NCBI RefSeq assembly: GCF_000247695.1
Contig: NW_004624801.1
Coordinates: 62,001-126,000, forward strand
Length of the DNA stretch: 64,000 nucleotides
Origin: Heterocephalus glaber
Lineage: Eukaryota > Chordata > Mammalia > Rodentia > Bathyergidae
Direction of reading: 5' to 3'
The notes beneath the pieces are model-generated. The model did no database searches and was not told the DNA's origin. It saw only the letters and a list, made by a program, of their open reading frames with translations. Below are positions 55,820-64,000 of the stretch, piece by piece (within the stretch, counting starts at the first letter, position 1; the number at the start of each line of letters is the position of its first letter). A program made the translations under genes and the position numbers.

Positions 55820-57550
55820 GGAGAAAGCAAAGGAAGAAATATTTAAGCTATAAAATGTCAAATTGCTTTCCAAACTCGTTCCAATTTCCAACCACATCAA
55901 GAAGGGTGTCTGAAAAGACAATCAGCTTTTGCACTAACCCAATACATATACAATTATTTACTTTTTGAATTTTTTTTTCCTTTGGGAATGAATCATCAAA
56001 GGAACATTCAGGGTTATTCTGAGGCTATTTTTCTCCAATCTTTTAAAAACTAGCTTTGTAGCTACAGTATATTTGTTTTTTTTTTTTCCTTTAAAAACTT
56101 TTGCAAACCAAATAAGCCACAATTTAATTTATGTAGAAAAATATGCCATGAGCTGAGTGTATTTTCTCCATTTTCTGGGAATGAGATACAGGTGTCCTCC
56201 CAAAGAGCAATGCAAGAAGAGATAATCAAGACCTTTCTCCTTATCTCTCCATCCCAAATGGGAGGAGTGTAAGATCTTGATGTAAAGTATGTTTCACTAA
56301 CAAATGTCATTACTAGGTCTTTTGAGGAGTTACTTGTTTATGCAGACTCTTCCATTTCCTAAGAGTTACAAGACATGGAGAAGAAAGTCAGATCTGCATG
56401 TATCTTGTAGAACTCTGGATTTTGTGGGCAGAGCAAACCACACTGTTTTGTACCTCAGAAAATTCAGAGGATTTAAAATACTGCCTTGCTAATGAATTGC
56501 CAAAGAATCAGTATTTTTGATGAGCCAATTATAAATTTCAGTTACAGAAAATGTTTTTGCCTATAAGAAGAGCTAGAAATTAATGAGCCAGTGTCCTACA
56601 TGTGAGTTAATCATGAATTTCTGGTTTCCATTTATCTCCTTTATTAAATTGTTAGCTATACTTCATTGCTTAAAATATTTGTGTTCTCTCTCTCTCTCTC
56701 TCTTTCTCTCATTTGTTCTTTCTCTCATATTTGGTGACAAAATTATAGCACACACTATTAATTTATCCTGATCTCTCATAAAATATCAGCAGTACACTAT
56801 ATGTTGCCTTTTATCTCACTTCTATCCAGCATGCTACTATGCTCATTAATTTACTTTTTATTTATTTATTTAAATTATTTTATTTATTTACTTATTTTGT
56901 TTACTCATATGAGTAAACACCTTTCATGATATCCTTTTGTTTCCTACCATTTCTATTCTCAGGGAGTTTACAGATCAGTCTAGATATTAAAAATACATTT
57001 ACAAAGTGAAAGTAGGAAAGATGAAAATAAGTGAAATTCAAGAACGTATGAACACAATATGTGGCCTTTCCAAAGGAGTCAGAGAGTTTGAGGATAGGAG
57101 TTTAGAAATATCTTAATGGAGAAGTGAGTATTTGAGGTGTAAACTTGAATAAGCCAATAAATTATAATCTATCCAGAGATGGTAAGGTAAAGTGTTTTCA
57201 GATTTGAAGAGTGTCAGCAAAAGTACATTAAGTGGGATAGCGTGAAGATTGTACAGGAACATTGCATTATTCAAGTTTAGTTTTATCAAAGATTAAGGAA
57301 GAAAAAGACAAGAGAAGCTAAAAAATATCTCAAAATGTCTATACATTATCCTTATATATTCTGTGCTACTTAATGGAATATAAATGGGTTAATCTGTATT
57401 AAAATAATCAGCTTTTAAAAAATATTTTGAGTGACTTCATAGGCATGGGTTAGCTACCATAAAAAAGTCAAAGTTTTTGCTAAGCTTAACCAATTTTTAC
57501 ACTCTGCATTGGGCCCAGAATATTTAACTAGCAGTTCAATTTCAACTAGC
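55820..57550. other. Non-coding stretch upstream of the candidate exon (minus strand)
   Basis: A (TC)n microsatellite lies at 56688-56711 and a (TTTA)n-rich patch at 56853-56895. A diverged segment at 57000-57230 has the purine-rich feel of 12.9-15 kb but no family could be named. Confidence 0.4.
56688..56711. repeat. (TC)n microsatellite
   Basis: Ten or so TC units with one TTTC interruption. Confidence 0.92.
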
Positions 57551-57555
57551 ATTAA

Positions 57556-58058
57556 GCCTGTGATGTTTAATTTGATGTGTCACCTTGACTGGGCCACAGA
57601 GCTCCCAGATATTTGGTCAGATATTACTCTGGGCATTTATGTGATAGTGTTTTTTTGTATGAAGTTAATATTTAAATTTGGAGACTGGGTAAAGCAGATT
57701 GGCCTCAGTAGTGTGGGTGGGCTTCATCCCACCAGTTGAAGACTCAAATAGAACAACAGTTTACTTTTCTCCCTAGTAAGAGAAAAACTTTGAACTCTGA
57801 TTTCAGCTCTTTCTGGTTGTGCAGCAGCTTCCAGCCTTTAAATTAAATTGAGACATTGGTTTGCAGGTTGTGAACTTGCCAGTCTCCATTAATTATGTGA
57901 TCTAATTTCTTATAAGTCTCTTTGTATACATGCACACAGACACATACAGACACACACACATATGATTAGTTATATATACATATATGTGTATATATTTAAT
58001 CATATACATATATGTATATGATTAGTTGTATTTCTCTAGGGATTTCTAATTCAGACCA
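57556..58058 (+). mobile_element. Old LTR/MER-type repeat (TGATG-TTAAT...CAACTTGACTGGG family)
   Basis: Opening 'tgtgatgtttaatttgatgt', 'gtcaccttgactgggccaca', 'gagctcccagatatttggtc', 'agatattactctgggcattt', then 'gagactgggtaaagcagatt', 'gtgtgggtgggcttcatccc', 'accagttgaagactcaaata', 'gaacaacag', and near the right end 'cagtctccattaattatgtg' and 'gtatttctctagggatttct'. This is a very characteristic mammal-wide repeat; I do not assert its Repbase name. A CA/TA-rich patch with a perfect palindrome (57938-58024) has grown inside it. Confidence 0.75.
57997..58024. repeat. Perfect 28-bp palindrome
   Basis: The half-site TAATCATATACATA (57997-58010) is followed immediately by its exact reverse complement (58011-58024). 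It lies in a TA/CA-rich stretch inside the old repeat. Confidence 0.9.
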
Positions 58059-58064
58059 TGTAGA

Positions 58065-59530
58065 ATTTCCAGTTAACATATACAGGCAAAACTGAATCCC
58101 CATGAGCCCCTTGGTATGAAAAACAGTATTTAAAAATCACTACCATTCCTATTATTCATGTAATCTTTCAACACTCCATGCCTGTGAGCAAATCATCATT
58201 TCTCACACGATGACTCTGTAGACTGGCAAAAGCACATGACAGCTTTTGCAGGACAGAGGACAGAACCATGTTCTAGTTGTTCACCTTGACAATATCCATC
58301 CTGCAGCCGCATGGTTGGCTGTTGAAAATGTTCACTGTACTTGCATTAGCAAGTATTTCGTTTCCCCAAATCAGGTCTAGAGTCATAAATGCCTGTACGT
58401 AGCCCAGTGCATAAAAATAGCTCAACAGCATCCTGCAAGCAGTACATACTTCCTGTTAAACCAGATGGAGAAATCCGCAGCACACCAAGTCAATGTGGCT
58501 AGAGCAACGGCAGTGGCTGGAGCCCAGCCAGTTATGCCAGAGGACCTGGCAGAGGTCTGCACATAAAATGTAGTCTAGACCTGGTCAGGACTTCAGCTCT
58601 TCCAGGAAACGGAGCTCGAAGAGAGGAATTTGAACTTTTATTTTCCCTAGTGGGAAAATACTTCGAGATCATTCATATGATACCGGATGATTATGTGTAA
58701 AAATAATGTTTTTATTTTCCTTCTTTACACTCCTTGCATTGCTTTTCTTTTCGGAACCCTCAATCCAAGTTTATTACCCTAAATGCATTCATTCAACAAT
58801 CATTGCATGCCTATGCCCTATAAAGTGTTCCTTCATAATCTCTGCTTTCATACTGATCTATGTCTTCCCTGCTGTCACCTCCCTCTGATCCTCCAGAAAA
58901 CATCCTTTCGGTCACTTGACTCAGTCTTACTCATCTTTCTTTCTTTTCTCTGGTTTGATGATGTGTCCCTTTATCCCTCTCTGGTCCAAAGGAGCTTGAC
59001 ACAATGTGGTAACTATTTCCTTTACATAATGATGGGTTTGGAAGGAAGAGGTGGGTTAACTTTCCTAATAGTCAGCAATTGGAAGGCGCTACCTCCACCA
59101 ATGTCAGTTGGCTCTCCTCCTCAATTTTTTTTTTAAAGTATACAGCAACAGGGAAAGGTCTGTGGCTTTACTAACTTTTTTCTTAAAGTGAATAAATTAA
59201 GGGATTTATTAATAAATTCCTCCAATTTCTCTCCATCTGTCTTGAAGATTTGAGGAACACCTGCTATTTTTGGTCACATATTGAAGAAAATTCTATTTCT
59301 CTTGTTTTTGAATTTGTGGCCAGTCAGAACATAGGAAAAAGAGATAATAAAACTTATCTAAGTACTTAGATGTCAAGCAGGCACCAGGAATCAAGGAATG
59401 ATATGTCATTCATGAATAAATTACATTTTTCAAACACTCAATTGTAGAAGCTGAGCAACTCAAATAATGTTAGATATAGAAAAGTATTTCCAAAGTAATT
59501 AGTGGTCCATGTTTTTGCCAAAATTTAGCA
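58065..59530. other. Unique-looking non-coding stretch
   Basis: No family was recognised with confidence; 58700-58990 has an L2-like flavour. The 117-codon frame at 58783-59136 has no recognised domain. Confidence 0.4.
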
Positions 59531-59536
59531 AAGTCA

Positions 59537-59766
59537 TTTTAGGACAGGGATTGACAAATATTTTTCTGAAAAGGGGCCGAATAGGAAATATTCTCTGCTT
59601 TTGTTGGCTGTATAGCCTCTATTGCAAATGCTCAACTCTGTAGACATTAAAGCAGGCATAGATGATGTGTAAACAAATTGGAAAGCTTTTTCTAATAAAA
59701 CTTTAAATATAAAAGCAGATAGCAGGCCTGTTTTAGCTTGAGGGCCATTTGAGGACAGTAAGTTTA
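59537..59766 (+). mobile_element. hAT-Charlie-type MER relic
   Basis: 'aggacagggattgacaaata', 'tttttctgaaaaggggccga', 'ataggaaatattctctgctt', 'tgttggctgtatagcctcta', 'ttgcaaatgctcaactctgt', 'aaagcaggcatagatgatgt', 'gtaaacaaattggaaagctt', 'ctaataaaactttaaatata', 'gagggccatttgaggacag' track the consensus 'caggggtcggcaaactttttctgtaaagggccagatagtaaat...'. Confidence 0.85.
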
Positions 59767-59769
59767 AAC

Positions 59770-62655
59770 CAATAAAATGCAAACCATAAAATATCTTTTA
59801 AAAATAATCCTTAATATAAATAAAATGGAAAGAATGTGTATTAGAGATATTTAGAATCAACACTAAAAATGCGGATTTATAGTTCCAGTCTCAGAAATAG
59901 GGCTTCTTAACCCCTAGCAGATAGGAACTAGAAATCTGCATATTAACCTATATACTAGGAGAATATTTTGTACAAACTAGAGAACTACTACCACTAGGAA
60001 GTCAAAAATATGTAGGTTAGCTTGTCTGCAAAGCAGCAAAACTGGAAGGTAAGATGCAATCTAATAGATGTTTTTTATCCTTTCTGTTTTGTGTTCTTTT
60101 TCAGTTGTTCAAGGTGCAACAAATTGGTTAGGAGAATGTGTTTTTGAATCAAAGAAACATGGCTTTGGATGAAGGAAATGACACTTATTAATTGGTACAC
60201 TTTTAATGGTGATGTCAAGATCATGCCTGTGACATAGGGTCAGTGTGAGGAATAATTGCAGTATCCTTAATGTGTACTCAGAAGTCATTCTTTGGTAAAT
60301 GTGTGGGTGCAGTCATTACCACTCTTGAATCTGTGGTTAAGGGAAGGCTGTTCTGTGCAGGATCCCAGGAAACATCAACATAGATGAAGGTGAAGGGGAG
60401 GTAATGTCCAGCCTATGGTACAGAAGATTCATAGGCACAATCAGAGCTGTTGCATTTTTCCTTTGTTCTTCAATAGCAAGCAAATTAATCTCAAACCAGC
60501 TGTAAGCAGAATAGACCATCTGATTGCTCATTCAGTTAGGAAGTGAGAATAAAGACAGATGAGTAGGCTCATGGGTTAGATCTCCAAAGAATGGTCTTTT
60601 CACCTGTTTAATAACTATAATTAATGATTTACAGAATATTTGACTCTTACAGTAAAAATAATATAAATCTGCAATTCCATGACCGATGTATTTCACACCT
60701 TACAACACCACCAAATAGTATATGCCATGTTTTGTGCTCTATTAATGGTGAGAAAGATGAACATTCTTGGGTCAATCAAAAATCTGTGCAATTGGTAATA
60801 TCAGGACTGAGACATGTTTACAGAGGGTTATCCGTGTTGAACCTTTCTTTTGCTATCATTTTAACGTTTGCTGTCCATTATAATCAACCCCAGAAGTTTA
60901 AAAGCAGTAAAACTCTTCCCTACCCAATGCCCAAGGATTTTCATTTAGCTAATCTTAGATGACACTGAGGCTTTTACATTTTTAAAAGGTACCTTCTCCC
61001 TCCTTGCTACCTAAGAGGTTTCTATTAGGTGTCACAGTTAAGTACTGTTGGTCATATGAGTTTCTTATTGAAAAATGGGATGTTTTCTTCTTGTAAATGA
61101 TCCTCTCTTCTTGTATATGTCAATATCATTAACTGGAATATCTGTAAACATACATAATGCTAAATTGAGAGTAAACCAAATAGGAAGATAGTTAAAGACC
61201 TTGTCTTGACGTCAAGCTTTGAAGATCAAATACACTAAGTTCTTTATAGTTGCTAGTAAGTGATCCCAGTGTTTGTCCAGCTCATGTATTTTTTTGGGGG
61301 GGCGGGGGGCATCTAAAACCAGTCAGTTCCACAAACCACGTTTGCTGCTGATCAGAGGTAATTCTAGGTCACTAGTTGAGTGGGACCAGTGCAGTTTATA
61401 TGACTAATCTGATGATGGCATCCACCCTGCATAAGGTGGAAAGAGTTAAGCAGTTAGGTGAGATAATGTGGTTTAAATCAGTAGCATAGCTGGCCCTGCC
61501 AGACTTTTGTGTTTCTGTTCTTTACCCTGTAAAGGGTGTGTAAGAATAACCTGAGGAATCTAGGAAAACTGAATGGATAAGGATACTTCACTCCTGTGAA
61601 ATACTGAGGTCAGGAATTAAGAAATTACCTGCTGTGACGTGAATGAAGGAAATGCTATAGAATGTGGACCTAGATTTTACTGGGTTTGGTTTCCCTCTGC
61701 AATAATCCGAGGCTTGCAAGTCCATTTACTTAAGCCTATATTTTTGTAATTAAATCTCAGAAAAGAATACGGGTCTCTCAAGGTTATAAGCTTTGGTTTT
61801 GAAGATCATGAAGTAGAACAAGATGGGAATTAAATAAGAAGCGGTTACTTATGACTATGCATATTAGGTTTTTTTTTTATTGAGAGAGCTGTTTATATGA
61901 AAATTATTTACTACCTTTGCAGTGGTATTCAAAGAGCTGAATTTATTAATTATATTACAATGATACAACAATTTTGTTCATATTTTTGTTGAAGTGGACA
62001 TGAAAGTTTGGATTAGTAAAAGAGCTGAACTGAATATAAATTTAGACCAAATACCCTGGTCTGTTACGCTTTTTAGATTAATTTTAAAATCTCTTTTTAA
62101 AAGTTATATAATTGAAATTCTGCAGGGAAAACATAAAACTTTATTATTTATAGTTTCTTATAGTATTATTTTCCAAGTTAGTGGGGGAAAGTATCTTTTA
62201 TTTTGGTAGGCATTTTAGTCTGTAATTTACTTATTATTATGTGTAACAAAAATAAAGCTAATATTAGTAGTAGTTTAATATGTTATTGAAGATTACCAGG
62301 AGATTTAACAATGGTCCCTAAACCCCATATTAATGGTTGAGGTTCTTTATTTTATGTGAGTATGTATTTGAGTGGAAGAACAAATTTCAAGTCCATATTA
62401 GGTACGAAACTGAATTAATCAAGGTGACTTGGGATTTTCTAAAGGCTTTGCATTTGATTCTTTTGAAAACAATTGTACAAATTTATTCTGAGTGGATCTG
62501 AAGGGACAGTGGTGCTTTACAGGTTATAGGTTATTTGTTTTTATATAGAAAATTTGATGAGTTTGGCTATATGCATATACCCATGACACCATTGTTAAGG
62601 TGTATTCCGAACTTCTAAATTTCCTTGTTTTCCTTTGCATTTTGTGTCTGTACAT
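59770..62655. other. Non-coding stretch, little recognised
   Basis: A MIR-like segment may cover 60130-60300. A G-rich patch (13 G's with one C) is at 61296-61309. A 112-codon frame at 60624-60962 has no recognised domain. The acceptor-like site at 60114 is discussed separately. Confidence 0.4.
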
Positions 62656-62659
62656 ATGT

Positions 62660-63000
62660 GTGTGGTTGTGTTTGTGTGTGTGTGTGGTAAGAACATTTAA
62701 CGTGGGATCTACCCTCTTAAATATTTAAGTGTTCAATACCATATCATTAACTGTAGACATGATCTTGTACAGCAGATTTTTAAGACTCATTCATCTTACG
62801 TGACTGAAACTCTATAGTCATTTATTAATAGCTCACATTTTCCCCCTCTCCCAGCTCTCTCCACCAACCTGCTTTCTGCTTCTTACTATTTTCAACAACA
62901 TAAGTGAAGCTAAATGTCATTTTGTTTAGTAAAATAATCCAGTCACAGAATAACAAAGTCTGCAAGCTTCCACTAACAGGTTACTTTTGTAGGAGGCTAC
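62660..63000 (-). mobile_element. L1M 3' UTR with a 5' inversion
   Basis: 62660-62927 is antisense L1M 3' UTR: 'gtggtaagaacatttaacgt', 'gggatctaccctcttaaata', 'tttaagtgttcaataccata', 'tgatcttgtacagcagattt', 'ttaagactcattcatcttac', 'gtgactgaaactctatagtc', 'ccagctctctccaccaacct'. From about 62928 the strand flips: 'agtaaaataatccagtcaca', 'gaataacaaagtctgcaagc', 'ttccactaacaggttact' is the sense L1 phrase 'gtgaaataagccagtcacag...caaatactgcatgattccac'. Confidence 0.75.
62671..62687. repeat. (GT)n microsatellite
   Basis: Eight GT units at the 3' edge of the L1M piece, normal for this L1 segment. Confidence 0.85.
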
Positions 63001-63012
63001 TAGAACTCTAGC

Positions 63013-63219
63013 CTAGCATATCTCAACCTTGACAATTGGGCTGAGTAGTTCTTTGTTGCATTTGGGGGGCTGTCATTGTAGGATGGTCTGCAGAATTTCT
63101 GACTTTTCCCCACTAGATGCCAGTAGCACCCCTCCCCAGTTGTGACAAGCCAAAATGTCTGTGCGTATTGCTAAATGCCTCATAGGGAGGAAAATTGCTC
63201 CCTGTTGAGGACCACTATC
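63013..63219 (+). mobile_element. MER20 hAT-Charlie relic
   Basis: 'catatctcaaccttgacaat', 'tgggctgagtagttctttgt', 'ggggggctgtcattgtagga', 'tggtctgcagaatttctgac', 'ccccactagatgccagtagc', 'acccctccccagttgtgaca', 'agccaaaatgtctgtgcgta', 'ttgctaaatgcctcataggg', 'ttgctccctgttgaggacca' follow the MER20 consensus almost end to end. Non-autonomous DNA transposon. Confidence 0.93.
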
Positions 63220-63238
63220 TACAGGGCGGTACATCCTC

Positions 63239-64000
63239 ATCTGTGGAAAAGATACTCTTAACTCCTTTTTTTAATTCATTAATTTTTTAGTATATTGTAG
63301 GTATACTATATGATGACATTCATTATTGGGAATCTGTACCTTTACATGATATATCTTGGTTATTATTTTTTCCTCATTCCCCTGCCCTCCCTTCAACCTC
63401 TCCATCCCTCTCTATTTACAAAGACTTTGTATCTGTTTTTTTCCTTTTCTCATATTTATTCCTTTCCCTTTTTTCCTCTTCCAAAGCCCTCCCACTTCCC
63501 CTTCCCCTTTCCACCATTTCTTTGTATTTCACAGTATCTATTATACATTTTGATCCTTATTTACACTTTCAGTTTCTCACACCAGAGAAACTGTTTGGTA
63601 TTTACATGTGTCCTATTTATTTCACTTAAGAGTATGGCCTCAATGTGCATCCATTTAGCTATAAATGTTTCTAGTTTCTCATTCTTTATGGGTGAATAGT
63701 ACTCTGTTTTTATAAAAAACCCACACTTTCTTTATCCAGTCTCCAGTTGATGGGAAATTGGGTTGTTTCCAAGTTTTAGCTGTTACAAACTGTGCTGCTG
63801 TGAACATGGGTGCACATATGTCTCCGTGGTATGATTCTTTTAATTCTTTTGGGAAGATACCCAGCAGGGGAATACCTGGGTCAAATGGGACCTCCAATTC
63901 TAGTTTTTTGAGGTATCTCCATACTGATTTCCACAGTGGTTGCACCAGTCTACATTCCCACCAACAATGGAGGAGGGTTCCTTTTCCCTACAGCCCTGCC
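63239..64000 (-). mobile_element. Young L1 3' end, runs off the window
   Basis: Poly-T and 'attaattttttagtatattg' mark the L1 3' terminus (antisense). The 3' UTR with its polypyrimidine (plus-strand) tract spans 63265-63600, followed by the C-terminal part of ORF2 at 63679 upwards. It is the sister of the plus-strand copies at 16842 and 22009. The element continues beyond base 64000. Confidence 0.93.
63679..63945 (-). pseudogene. L1 ORF2p C-terminal segment
   Basis: The open frame reads through the familiar L1 ORF2p C-terminal order: [14 protein letters not shown], then [44 protein letters not shown] and VWVFYKNR. This is the reverse-transcriptase-distal, cysteine-containing end of the L1 replicase/endonuclease protein. 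The usual MEYYSAI-like motif after WIKK is diverged here. The frame appears open up to the given edge, and the ATG reported is internal (a GTG/valine codon in context), so the true protein extends to the right. Whether the whole element is intact cannot be seen. Confidence 0.9.

Noticed and set aside
61296..61309. G-rich run as a G-quadruplex candidate
   Set aside because: It is essentially one G-run broken by a single C; the arrangement does not give four separated GGG runs and is more likely a simple poly-G expansion.
63310..63699. 129-codon plus-strand frame
   Set aside because: It is antisense to the L1 3' UTR on the minus strand and reads as the same F/S/P-rich low-complexity peptide.
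1..64000. CRISPR arrays, operons, phage or plasmid features
   Set aside because: The window is vertebrate nuclear DNA with SINEs, LINEs, LTRs and microsatellites; no regularly spaced short repeats or dense gene clusters exist.

Overview
This window looks like AT-rich, non-coding mammalian nuclear DNA from a rodent, most likely long introns or a gene-poor interval. The rodent assignment rests on the SINEs: about a dozen tRNA-derived ID-type copies (body ending in GGTACC plus an A-tail), 7SL-derived B1 monomers, and head-to-tail B1-ID dimers. Dimers of this kind point to a non-murid rodent (squirrel-, beaver-, springhare- or guinea-pig-like); I cannot fix the species. Older layers are mammal-wide: MIR, L2, L1M, MaLR LTRs, hAT/MER elements and a Tigger-like piece.

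Layout. 1-9 kb: old minus-strand L1 fragments (1-283, 3050-3415, 6690-8636), a plus-strand L1 3'-UTR piece and a (CA)n tract. 9-17 kb: B1, MIR and L2 pieces, then a purine-rich ORF-poor block (about 12.9-15 kb). 17-24 kb is repeat-dense: a young L1 3' end, an ancient L1 (18.2-21 kb) split by an unidentified insert, a second young L1 3' end whose UTR is tandemly duplicated, and four ID SINEs. 24-48 kb: scattered MaLR LTRs, MIR/L2, DNA transposon relics and B1-ID dimers in otherwise unique sequence. 48-59 kb: mostly unique, with three ID SINEs and one candidate exon. 59-64 kb: hAT relics, an L1 with a 5' inversion, and at the right edge the 3' end of a young minus-strand L1 with a readable ORF2 C-terminus.

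There is no convincing complete host protein-coding gene. The longest open frames are low-complexity readings of L1 3'-UTR polypurine tracts (for example 21850-22542) and the L1 ORF2 tail at 63679-63945. The best host coding candidate is one 55-nt minus-strand exon at 55759-55813 with strong splice signals; I do not recognise its gene. If it is real, much of the window would be intron of a minus-strand gene. I found no rRNA, functional tRNA, CRISPR, operon or other prokaryotic feature, and no evidence of a novel multi-gene system. The more unusual signals are structural: a 52-bp near-identical direct repeat 1.75 kb apart, the insert inside the old L1, the duplicated L1 3' UTR, perfect inverted repeats, and three stretches that look like conserved non-coding elements. 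All repeat calls are by eye against remembered consensus sequences, so their boundaries are approximate.
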